From assembly GCA_003184365.1 (NCBI GenBank), contig NKYR01000104.1, positions 62,001 through 126,000 of the forward strand: a stretch of 64,000 nt of DNA, in the 5' to 3' direction. A program made the translations under genes and the position numbers. The first letter of the stretch is position 1; the number at the start of each line of letters is the position of its first letter. This document shows, one piece after another, positions 1-9,269 of the stretch. This DNA comes from Evernia prunastri. Taxonomy: Eukaryota > Ascomycota > Lecanoromycetes > Lecanorales > Parmeliaceae. The notes below the pieces were generated by a model. It worked only from the letters and a program-made list of their open reading frames with translations, ran no database searches and was not told where the DNA came from.

Positions 1-346
1 TATAAAACAGTCTGTAAGGAGCTGTTCCCTGGGTTTGAGCATGAAAAGACAGATGCAATCATCGGAAAGCCCACACTCGTTACCGGGGCTACGAAGTTGG
101 CATGTGAGTCAAAGTGGGGAAGCGCGTGTCATCAATGTCGTTATAGCTGATGCTTACTCCGTATGGATGGAGGGCATCGCTGCGAAATATTGGTCTCTGA
201 CGTTCAATGCCTGTCAAAACACATGCTGCTGCCATACGTAGGAGCTGTAGAAAAGGCGTTTTGTCGTCGCCTATCAAATGCCTCCTATCCTGCAATGACA
301 TATCGCCTGCTGGCGCGTCCCTTCAGCTCAAAAGTGCCCCTTCCCG
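1..346. other. window edge, no gene recognised
   Basis: I see no convincing coding region here. The short open frames on both strands overlap each other and have no recognisable composition. The segment lies downstream of the mitochondrial-protein gene that ends at 347, so it may hold that gene's 3' UTR. A TATAAAA string sits at positions 1-7 but cannot be tied to a gene. Confidence 0.4.
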
Positions 347-946
347 TCATGGATTCCTGTCGGCCCCACCATGACCTGACCTGCAGGACGTTAGCAGAGT
401 CCACCCTAAAACGTAGTCGTCCACTGACCAGTATCCCTTGTCGACTTTGTCATCCTTATCGGCGCTTTGCTCATTAGGACGGTCATGCCTCTTTTTTATG
501 TCCTCATTATGCGCTCTCACCTCGTCACTGTGGGTGTGCTCTTCCGGCGCATTATGCTTGTGGATCTTTGGCTGTGGCCCGTCCCCTTTCCCTCCACTCG
601 CTCCTCCACTCGCTCCTCCACTCCCACTCGCACTAGCCTGACCACCGCCGCTACTGGAGTCGTTCTCTTGCGTATTGTGACCTTCTTTTCCCTTTTTCGT
701 AGGTCCACCCCCTGTGCCTTGACCAACGGATGGGGGAGGTGGGCCTGGGTGCTCGAGGTCGGCCGAAGGATTCGAGCCTTGATCTTGCGGGTTCTCGCCT
801 TTGGGGTCACCTTCTCCACCGCCGTAGGAGGAGCCGCCAGCGTAAAGACGGTGTTGCTGGGCGTAGACTGGTGTTAGAAAAGATGGAGGGGAAGAACGGA
901 TTGTGGTAATGGGTCTGAAGGTTCTCGTCAATGGTAGTCGTGGCAT
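347..946 (-). CDS. conserved fungal mitochondrial-targeted low-complexity protein (183 aa after splicing)
   Basis: The start at 946 opens a basic, Ser/Arg/Thr-rich stretch with no acidic residue (about residues 1-35), which looks like a mitochondrial presequence. A hydrophilic body follows with GEGDPKGENPQ and ADLEHPGPPPP, then Gly/Ser-rich sequence, a charged helix-like segment and a C-terminal SGHGGADRNP. From memory this order of motifs is conserved in Pezizomycotina proteins of unknown function. An unspliced frame runs to the stop at 347, but 381-428 is a 48-nt in-frame intron: donor GTCAGT, branch CTGCTAAC, acceptor CTGCAG. Removing it joins KGYWS directly to GHGGADRNP and gives 183 residues instead of 199. 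No catalytic motif is visible and the molecular role is unknown. Confidence 0.7.
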   Translation of the reverse strand: MPRLPLTRTFRPITTIRSSPPSFLTPVYAQQHRLYAGGSSYGGGEGDPKGENPQDQGSNPSADLEHPGPPPPSVGQGTGGGPTKKGKEGHNTQENDSSSGGGQASASGSGGASGGASGGKGDGPQPKIHKHNAPEEHTHSDEVRAHNEDIKKRHDRPNEQSADKDDKVDKGYWSVDDYVLGWTLLTSCRSGHGGADRNP

Positions 947-1409
947 GGTTGAGGTGTACTGTAGATGCTGTAGATGGTGTAGATGGACGTAAGTCTGAAT
1001 GTTGGAACAAAGGCAAGTGTTAGAGAAGTAGAATGATGATGCAGGAATAGAATTTATAAAGAATCGTTGAGTTTTGAGTACAGTATGTAGAGTAGCTGAG
1101 TAGAATAAACATTGTCAAAGTCTGGAGCTCCTCGCTCGATAGACGCTAATGACGTAGTTGACAACCTTTCGCCCGAACCAATTCCTCCTACCAAAACCCC
1201 AATCCCAAACCTTCAACATCAACAGACCAATATCCAGTACCCAAACCGCATAATTCCTGATCCAAGGACAAACAATAATTATTCGAAACAAGACCAATGC
1301 TCTCGACATGATAAGACCATCTTCCAATCCGCTGCTGACATCCTAAAATTCAACGACCAACAATCTCTGATGGCTCCGCGGATCCTTCAAAAAGATCATA
1401 GCTGCCTGA
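947..1409. other. intergenic, 5' region of the 347-946 gene
   Basis: This should hold the promoter and leader of the minus-strand gene starting at 946 and the 3' end of the minus-strand gene ending at 1410. No coding signal or repeat is evident. Confidence 0.4.
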
Positions 1410-2629
1410 TTATGGCGATGATGTCGATGGTTCCGATGATAAGTTCGATGGGCTCTCTCGTTTCTCCATCTTTAATGCCTTCTCGCTTAATTCGAAGTCT
1501 CGGGCTCCGTCCAGCCTCTTAAAGAACTGTCGTTTGGTATTTTGCATATTGGACATGGTTTTGCATCGCCTCCTGTTGCTCGAGTTGATGGCCTTGTTGA
1601 TCTTCTCCAGTTGCTGAATGTCCTTGGTAAGTTTCGCAGCGAGTCTCTTCCAGCGGCAACCCTGCACGTAACGCTGCCATCTGCCGATGTGGTCGTTCCC
1701 TGCATAATAATCCTCCATGTGGTCCATCACCCAGCTCGCGTCCAGTCCAGATGCGTCGATCATGCGGTCAAGTCGCTGTCCAGTCCCGCGATCACCTAGG
1801 TCAGGAGTCTCAGCAGTCTCCTTCGTCAATGCTTTTCTGCACTTACTGTTTTCCTCCCCCATCATGACATATTTTCCATACCGTAACCAAGTCTTGTCCT
1901 TCTTCTCCATGGGGGTACCTCTCATCAAACAGTACTCATCACAAAGCTGCCCGCGCAGAAAGTCTCTCAATCTGGGAATCTCATATTTCACGTGCTTCTT
2001 CCTGACGTTGGCAACATGGGCGGTGACTTCTCTGCGATCGCGACGTATCTGGGGCCATACTGAACGGGGATCTCTGCCGGCTTTAGGAAAGATGAGTTTA
2101 TGGCAGACGAAGTGGAACCTCAAGAGCTTTGCCTTAAAGGATTTCTCGATCTTGTCTTCGCTCTTGAGGAGCCGTCGGTAATACTCCTTGATTCGTAGGA
2201 CCTTTTTGTCTTGGCGTCTCTTTTTCTCAGCTTGCCGAGACCGGGCACCGGATTCGTCTTCTTCAGGTATGCTTTCCATGGCATTCTTCGTTAACTTCTT
2301 CCGAGCCTTGTCGAACCGACTTGCAATTCCTAGCAAATCCTCGACAACTGCCAAGTCTTCAAATTCGATCGTAACTCGTGAGTGATATTTTTTCAGAACA
2401 TCACGTTCCATAAGAAGTTTGTTGTTCTCCGTGGCGAAAGGCGGTTCTTCGTGAAGTCATGCTGTCGCTTTGCCATGGATCGCTCGTACCGATTCGTCAT
2501 CTCGGTCCAGAGCTCGTTCTCCGTGGTTGGCGAGGGTCTGGGTGGATATTTCTTGAGGGCAGTCCAGCTGGCTGGAAGGTAAGCAGACGCATGGAGGGTG
2601 ATGTAGTCGGTCACCATGGCGGACGCCAT
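1410..2629 (-). CDS. basic, helix-rich hypothetical protein with an apparent one-base frame break
   Basis: The main open frame (1410-2411) gives 333 residues rich in Lys, Arg and Glu, with probable coiled-coil segments. Features include RQAEKKRRQDKKVLRIKEYY near the middle and a Ser/Pro-rich end. Directly upstream, a second frame (2393-2629, 78 codons) reads as plausible protein (ENELWTEMTNRYERSMAKRQ). The main frame also stays open a little upstream of its first Met (ATENNKLL, then MERDVL). The two frames would join as one protein of about 406 residues if a single base were added near the TTT run at 2437-2439 (AAA on the plus strand). No GT...AG intron of workable length fits here. Either translation starts at 2411, or the gene carries a frameshift or sequencing indel. 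I do not recognise the family. Confidence 0.45.
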
Positions 2630-3509
2630 GGCCGCGAAGAAGTTGATATTGGTGCGATACTAGAGGTGTTGTTGAGATGCTTGAGGATTGATGGATACCA
2701 GTGGACTGAAAGGCCTTTCGTTGGTATGGTTTGTCTCTGCCTTGTTCGGTTGTGTCTGAAGAAATGGCAGTGTAAGTTGAAGAAGAAGAAGAAGAAGAAG
2801 TGTGGTGCTTCATAAGGACTTTTTCTCTGCCTTTTATGCCATTTCCATCGCCCTCGTTGACTCATCTTATTCTCTCATTATATTTTTATATTCCCTTATT
2901 ACACCAGTGAAAATATTGCAATATCTCCCTCACCCAAAACTTCTCAATCTCGCCCATCCCCAAAATGGTAATAATACTGAGCCTCAACAAAAAACCCCCC
3001 CAACCATTCCATGCTCTTCCATACGATATAACCCATCGCACCGAGCCATTCTTCAACAATGATCCCATCTCCTAAGGGTACTCATACAAGCAGGCGACGA
3101 AAAAAGAGGCATCCTTGGCATCCCCAACCCCAACCCCCCCCAAAAAAACTATAAAAAATTCCCTATATATCGCATTTTCGACCTCTAAACCCTTCACTGG
3201 AAATCTCAATCATTCTCTTCGCTCTCATCCCTTCCAGAAGAGGAAGGAAGGCTTCAATTTTGCTGCTGCTGCCATCGTTGCCTTTCCAAGGAATTAATTG
3301 GGTGGGGAAGGGGGTTGGATAGTCAAGGCGGATAGATAAATGCACTGTAGGTAGATAGTGCTGTGACTCGCAGTTCAAACCCCCCAACCCAACAAAACAA
3401 AGCTTCCCAATGGCAGGCTCTAGCCTTGAATATTCATGCTCAATTCAAGTCAAGCAAGGTGGGTAGGTAGGTAGCTTGGCTGTGTCGTGCTTGCCTGTTT
3501 AGCTGTTTA

Positions 3510-3543
<34 letters not shown>

Positions 3544-4257
3544 ATCCATATATTCATTCATTCATCCATACATCCATCTGTCATCTGCTATCTACCACCG
3601 CCGTCGTCGTCGTCCTCCTCCTTCTCCTCCTCATCATCATTACCACAAACCCCCGGTCCTACCCACCTCCCCCCTTCCCCACAATCCTACCCACCTACCC
3701 CCGCATGCCACCCTACTAAACAATCCCTCCCCCCAACCCAGAAAGAAAACCCCCCCCCCCCCCCCTCCCTTCCCCGTCCCCCAATCTCAACCAAACCAAA
3801 TCAAACCAAACCCGAGCCAAATACCCAGCACAACCAACCTAGACCGAAGCGAGGCGCTTGGTTGAGAAGTCGACTGGCTCGGAACAGCTATACTGGGTTC
3901 GTGGCATGGAAAGGAAGGAGTCGTTGGGGGTGAGGGGTGAGGCGTAAGGGGTGAGGGGTGAGAGGGGTGAGTTCGGACGGATACTTTGGTGTTGTTAATG
4001 AGAGAGAAAGGATGATCGGGGGGGAGGGGAGATGAAAGGGAGGGAGAGAGAAGAGAAGGGGGAGTAGCGGGGGAAAAGAGGGAGGAAAGAGAGAGAATTT
4101 GAGCGAGATAAAGAGACAAAGAGAGCCATGTACTACGCTGGCGGACGCGTGCTGGGGGGTTTAGTTGTTATCAACGTTGGGTTCTCGTAGCGATTTCGGA
4201 TGGCCTTTGCCAGGTTGCGTTTTTTTAGGTTGGGTGCTGGGTGCTGGGTGTGGTAGG
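2630..4257. other. gene-poor low-complexity intergenic region
   Basis: The minus-strand leader of the preceding gene probably lies at 2630-2900. The rest is low-complexity: a CTGT tetranucleotide array at 3511-3535, CAT/TCATC-rich sequence to about 3650, a run of 16 C at 3750-3765, and purine-rich GGGGTGAGGGG-type sequence at 3925-4115. Open frames across it are compositional artefacts. Confidence 0.5.
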
Positions 4258-4470
4258 TCATATCGATACATTCTTGGGGGAATTTTTCAAAGGTAGGCGC
4301 TTCACGTCGTCGTGAAGAGGACAGGTAGATGGCGTGGATCGCAATGGAATGGGATCTTTTTTCTGTACGACGGACGGAAGGTCTGTTTGGACGATGCACG
4401 ATGTTGAAGCTGGGAAGTAGACGGTGCTGATGATAAAGCAAATCGAGAGGCTTTGTAGCGTGATTTTCAT
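4258..4470 (-). CDS. possible small secreted protein (70 aa), doubtful
   Basis: The frame begins MKITLQSLSICFIISTVYF, a basic n-region and a hydrophobic core that resemble a signal peptide. About 45 hydrophilic residues with two Cys follow. An overlapping frame covers the same DNA (4133-4519) and ends with a dibasic NLKKRNLAKAIRNR stretch, so a spliced product using both frames is conceivable. No family is recognised and neither start has clear support. It could equally be a chance frame. Confidence 0.2.
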   Translation of the reverse strand: MKITLQSLSICFIISTVYFPASTSCIVQTDLPSVVQKKDPIPLRSTPSTCPLHDDVKRLPLKNSPKNVSI

Positions 4471-4919
4471 GTGCGCTTTTGTTAGGCTTGTCTATCGCTA
4501 GTAATATGTAGGTAGACATCCTGCCGCCTTCCGTTTCCGTCTCTACGGCATCATTCGACGAAAACCAAGATGAGGCCGTGTATTACTTTCTGTTGTCCTT
4601 GCTAGTTTACATCGCATTGGGTGTACCATTTCCTTCCGGCTTTGCTGGCTTAAAAAACAACATTATCAATCGCTGTCTCTCCACCATCAGCGCTGCAGCC
4701 TCGATTCTGCGAATATAAAAGCAGCAGCAGCAGCCTCTCCTTCTCCTCCGCCAGATCCCTATATCTTCATTCTTCAGGTTCACAATGCGTGGTCTCGTAA
4801 CGAAGCCAGACCGGTTTCAAACGCTCCAGCCAATAATCTGGTGTTACCGGTAACTCAATTTTGGCGTTGTGAAGCTCGTAGAATCTCAGTCTGGCGCCTC
4901 TGAAGCTCTGCTCTTGGAT
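4471..4919. other. intergenic with CAG microsatellite
   Basis: No gene is recognised. A short GCAGCAGCAGCAGCC microsatellite lies near 4722-4736, followed by C/T-rich sequence. The region includes the 3' flank of the minus-strand gene that ends at 4920. Confidence 0.4.
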
Positions 4920-5909
4920 CTAAGCTGGGAAGTTAAAAGGGTTGCTCTTTGTGCCATCAGCTTCGCGACCGGCCGGCTGTTTATGGTTACCAAAGATGGA
5001 TGAAGCTGCTTTGCTAACCGGTGAGTCGAGAAAGCCAGTAACGGTGCTGGTTGCTGGAGGTAGTGTTGACGCGAGAGGAAACGACGATGAAGGTGTTGAG
5101 CCGGATGCGAAGGCAGAGAACGGACTCTTTGGTGCATTTGGCTGGGTTGTCTGAGAAGCACCGGGCGGGAGAGACAGAGCTTTCGCGTCAGCGGAACGAA
5201 ATGGAGGTTGGCCGAAGGTGTATGTTTGGGCAATTGAGCCTTGACTCGTGCTGCCAGTAGGGAACACCCAATGTGGAGTTGTCGCACCAGTTTGGAAAGG
5301 GCTAGAGGTCTTGATAGTTTTCTCAACCGGTGGGTTGCTGACAGGTTTGCGCGGAGACAACACAACACCAGGCGCACTTGCTTCCGTGGCTGTCGATCCT
5401 TCTTTGAAGAGGTTTACGCCCATGGACAGGTTCTCAATGGCTTGTTTCATGAGATTCCCCACCTGATTCTCACATCTTTGATGCTCGCTCTGCAGAGCAT
5501 GGTGCTTATCTTGCGCCACTTGGAGCTCAACACGGAGATCGAGGTTTTCCTCACGAAGTTGAGCCACCTCTCCCTGAAGCAACGTGTGCTTCACAGCCTC
5601 ACGCTTTGGGTCTTGATTGAGCTTGAGCTTGCGGATATCATCCTTAAGTCCAGCGATTTGCTCACGCAGCTCGTCTGCAACAGGACTAGACGATCCTGCA
5701 TTCCGGTCCTGGTCAGTCGAAACTGCTGGGGCAGTGGAAGACTCAACGACACTAGGTGATTTTGTATTTTGTTGTTCTTGATTGACAAAATTTGTTGGGG
5801 AAGGGGAAGTCATCTTTTCTCCAAATACACCAGATGATCCTGCTGTCTGTTGTGGACCGATAAAGGTTGCTGAGGAAGATGGATCTTCTTCGGAATTTCG
5901 TGAAGACAT
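4920..5909 (-). CDS. coiled-coil hypothetical protein with scattered FG/NPF dipeptides (329 aa)
   Basis: This is a single uninterrupted frame. Residues about 1-75 are Ser/Thr/Pro-rich and disordered. About 75-170 form a heptad-like coiled coil (ADELREQIAGLKDDIRKLKL, then LREENLDLRVELQVAQ). About 170-329 is a Ser/Thr/Pro-rich tail containing TFGQPPF, SIFGNHK and a C-terminal SNPFNFPA. A short coiled coil plus a few FG-type motifs is reminiscent of nucleoporin-like or endocytic adaptor proteins, but the FG density is far below that of a true FG nucleoporin. I know of no family assignment, so function is open. The gene is tail-to-head with the next minus-strand gene (stop at 6141), 231 bp away. 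Confidence 0.6.
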   Translation of the reverse strand: MSSRNSEEDPSSSATFIGPQQTAGSSGVFGEKMTSPSPTNFVNQEQQNTKSPSVVESSTAPAVSTDQDRNAGSSSPVADELREQIAGLKDDIRKLKLNQDPKREAVKHTLLQGEVAQLREENLDLRVELQVAQDKHHALQSEHQRCENQVGNLMKQAIENLSMGVNLFKEGSTATEASAPGVVLSPRKPVSNPPVEKTIKTSSPFQTGATTPHWVFPTGSTSQGSIAQTYTFGQPPFRSADAKALSLPPGASQTTQPNAPKSPFSAFASGSTPSSSFPLASTLPPATSTVTGFLDSPVSKAASSIFGNHKQPAGREADGTKSNPFNFPA

Positions 5910-6140
5910 GGGTGTAGCCGCAAAAGAGGATCAAGGCTGTAGTGTCGGTAGAGGAGCGCTGGAAGAGAATTGACGCTTGAAATGGTAGCTCAAGATGGTG
6001 CAATCGCCAAGGTCCAAAAGCTATGAGAGCTCAGCTGTTTGTTTATTACAAGGCCTAGTGCCAAGACGCTAAGCCAGGTGTTGAATGGAAAGTCATAGCA
6101 AGAGGCCTATGCAGACGCCCTTGTTGAGGCGCTTACCGGA

Positions 6141-7354
6141 TTATGTAGCAATCTCCATCCCAGGCATTCCCTCTACTCCCCCAACTTTTGCCCAAAACTC
6201 CTCGAATTCGACACCCTGTTCTTCAAACTCCTCCCTGATCTTCTGCATCGCCTTCTTCTGCCTATGGAGGGCTTTAAGTCAGTGTCTCTTCTTCTCTGAG
6301 GCAAATACAAACTAGTGAAAACAGGTCCGAAATGTACATACCTCTCCGCGGTAAATGGCCCCGTCTGACTCGTCTCACTTTGCACAATCTCAATCCACCG
6401 AAAGAACAGGTTTTCTTTTCCCATAACTGTCAAACTATCCTTGATCAGCCGCAGCTTTATCGTGCCTTCGTCTTCCGCGCCTTCTTCCTGCTCACGCCAT
6501 ACTTCCCAAACCAGCCAGCCCCATTTCTCCGTGTGAACGAGCACGCTTGTTCGGAAGTCGCCCGTCTTATTCTTGCCTTGATCGATGAGTGCCTGGGCCT
6601 CGATCATGCCTGAGAAATACAGATCCCAATTCTGATCCAGCATTTGATAGCTGGTCTTGTTTTTCACCCAGCCCTTGTCCACGGCCGGCAATACCCTTTC
6701 GCTGAATAATTTCCCTTGCCTCCCTTCCTGTAGCCACTCCTCTTTGACCCAATCCCTCTTCTCTACCTCCCCTCTCATGTTCCCGTCCCCACTTCCCTCC
6801 TTAACAAAGAGTGGTACATCCCACCTCCTACTTCTCCTAACCACAACCTCCACATCCCGAAACCCGCACCATCTTCTCCACCCCACCGGACTTGCCTCCC
6901 CGCCTTTCCCTAAGAAGAATTCCCAGGGCCACATCCCCACGAACCTAAAGAGTAGAAAATCACCTGCGAACATCAACGTTCTCTCCCCGCCTATCCCCAG
7001 AAGTGCCATTTGATTCGTATGCTCTTTGTCGATATTTGCAGGACTTTCGTAGCCGAGGATTGAGAGGAGGAGAAAAAAATAGGCAGGCAGGGCACGTTGG
7101 AGCCGAAAGACGAGGACGACAAGGATGAATATGTTGAGGAGCAGGGGGACGACGAAGATGCGCCGTTTGAAGACGCGCGGATGCGTGTCCAGGTGAAGGA
7201 GATAGATGTGAGATTTAGAGATTAAGGTATCAAGGAAGGCTGATAATTCTGCGGGCGCCGGCTTGAAAGGGGGATCCATAGGTGAGGTTGAGGAGGCATT
7301 GGAGGCAGTAGGTTTGGCGGAGGGCTTGCCAGAGCTCTTTTTGGTTTTGGGCAT
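6141..7354 (-). CDS. conserved fungal membrane protein of unknown function (377 aa)
   Basis: Two exons: 6342-7354 and 6141-6261, with an 80-nt intron at 6262-6341 (GTATGT...CATAG). Splicing replaces a nonsense-rich tail with QKKAMQKIREEFEEQ, ending in GMEIAT. I chose the start at 7354 (MPKTKKSSGK), because the longer upstream frame runs into the seipin gene. After a Lys/Ser/Pro-rich N-terminus comes a conserved cytosolic motif (AELSAFLDTL, HLDTHPRVFKRR). Three hydrophobic segments follow (about residues 66-86, 90-105 and 128-150), then a long soluble C-terminal part rich in Trp. From memory, similar proteins occur across Pezizomycotina without an assigned role. An ER or other endomembrane location is an inference. 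It is divergent from seipin with 188 bp between start codons. Confidence 0.7.
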
Positions 7355-7542
7355 CGTAGCTATCCTCCGTAGACGTGCTTCCCCAGTGGAAGTAACAAGT
7401 TCGATAACCACGGGAAGCTCGAGACCAGTGAACTTAAAGGTCAAAGCTTCGAGCACTGACGCCAAATTCAAAAAAAATACGCGAGCGCCAAACGCGTCTC
7501 TCCAACACCAACCAAACAAATGATATCCATGTCTCACAGTCG
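7355..7542. promoter_or_regulatory. shared divergent promoter, membrane protein / seipin
   Basis: Only 188 bp separates the start codons of the minus-strand membrane-protein gene (7354) and the plus-strand seipin gene (7543). Both leaders and promoters must lie here or overlap the other gene. No clear TATA box is seen. Confidence 0.5.
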
Positions 7543-8972
7543 ATGGACAATTCGAAGTCAAGAAGGCGTCCTGGTCTGATCGCCAGAACTTTCGTAAGAC
7601 TCCCCATCCATATCCAAAAAGATCAACAACTAAGCGAACCAGGAAACAGCCCTGATCCCCGTCCATGCCGCCGTCTCCAAGCCCGCCCAGCGAGCCTACC
7701 TCGGCACCTTCCTCTTCGCCGCAACCAGCATCCTGCTCTTCTGTGTCTCGAGCGTGGCGTACACGCTCTTCTACTACAACTATGTACCGCAGAATAGCGT
7801 GGAGCGGGTCGTGCATCTGCAATTCGGGTGCGTTTTGCTTTCCAATATGCCGATACACCTTCATGAAAGCTTTCTCTAGGTTGCAGGATGCTGGTCAATA
7901 CTGATACTGATACCGACAACCGATACCGATACTGATTCGACACAGGCATGGCCATCCCCACGGCACAGTCCACCTCTCCACATCCCTCACCTCCCTCCAA
8001 CCCTACGACATAACCCTGACCCTGCACCTCCCCCGGACGCCCTCGAACCTCGCCGCCGGAAACTTCATGCTCGACCTCTCCCTCCTCGCCCCCTCCACCG
8101 CCACCCCTCCCCAAAGCCCCAACACAACAACAACAATCCCAACCCCCCAACCACTCGCCCGCTCCCGCCGCCCCGCGATCCTAACCTACGCCTCCCCCGT
8201 CGTCTCCACGGCCCACACCCTCAGCGGTCTCCCCTGGTACATGCTAGGCTGGAAATCCGAAAGCGAACTGCTCTCCGTCGCCATGTTCGACGGCGTCGAG
8301 TTCCCCAAGGGCCGGGCCAACGTGCCGCAGACCGCGCGCGTCGTCGTCGAGGCGGACGCGAAGATGCAGTTCTACGGCGCCGGCGTGCGCGTCGTCGCGC
8401 GGCTGGGCGGGCTGCGCTGGGCGCTCTACCACCACCGCGTCCTGTCGTTTGTTTTCTTCACCACGGCGTTCTGGAGCAGTTCCATGGTCTCGATGGCGCT
8501 GGCGTGGTTTGCCATCTCGGCGTATCTCGGGTCGTCGTCGTCGGCGTCGTCGACGAGTGTGAAGGTGGAACCGGACACCAATGGTCCTGTCGTCAAGCGA
8601 GAGCGCTCGGATTCCGAAGCGTTCGATCCCACCTCCATGGAGGACCTTTCCGATACGTCGAGGACGTTCCCTACGCTTGGCCGGCAGGTGCCGTTGCATT
8701 TCACCGGCCGCAAGGACGTCAAGAAGGAAGAGGAGATCAAGAGGGAGGAAGATGAGGTCATGAGATCCACGGAAGTGCAACCGTTAGCTGCTGAAGCGGA
8801 CGATGAAGACGATGACATGTCACAAGGAACATTCAATTTCAGAAACGACATGTCACAGGAGACGATGAGTTTCAGAGACTCGGGAATCGGGACTGGTCTT
8901 GATGATGAACGGTTAGCAAGTGTTCAGCGACGGCGCAAAGCCTTGATGAATGGAAGAGAGAGTGGAGCTTGA
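7543..8972 (+). CDS. SEI1: seipin homolog (lipid droplet assembly protein), 420 aa
   Basis: Three exons: 7543-7593, 7643-7827 and 7946-8972. The introns 7594-7642 (GTAAGA...ACCAG) and 7828-7945 (GTGCGT...ACACAG) both restore frame exactly. The product has the seipin layout. A short N-terminus is followed by transmembrane helix 1 (FLFAATSILLFCVSSVAY) and the juxtamembrane YNYVPQ. Next comes the ER-luminal beta-sandwich domain (HPHGTVHLSTSLTSLQPYDI, then NFMLDLSLL, MLGWKSESELLSVAMFDGVE), then a second helix (VLSFVFFTTAFWSSSMVSMA) and an acidic disordered cytosolic tail of about 130 residues. Seipin oligomerises at ER-lipid droplet contacts and controls droplet biogenesis and size. The luminal domain has a Pro/Thr-rich insertion after residue 120. 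Assignment is by domain order and local sequence. Confidence 0.85.
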
Positions 8973-9269
8973 TCTATGATGTATTCTAGTAGTAAATTAT
9001 TTTGATGCTAAAGATAAGGCATCTCAGCTCCTGTGATGCAGCTTTTGCCAGCGAAGTAACGTCTCCCCGTTGGCTAAAATACCAAGTATCCTAGCAAGCT
9101 AATGGTCTATCACCAAGGAGATAAAATAGTCTGCTCTCTATCCTGCAAACAATAAGTATAAAAGTAGGGAATATCTACCCAGGATCTCATGACAACCTTT
9201 GTCATGTAGAAGATATTGGGCAGCAAGGTGCATCGGAATGAGCCGATTCTCGCAATGGAACAAGTGACG

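Noticed and set aside
3487..3933. 148-codon frame with long Ser/Pro runs
   Set aside because: It is translated microsatellite and C-rich sequence without conserved content.
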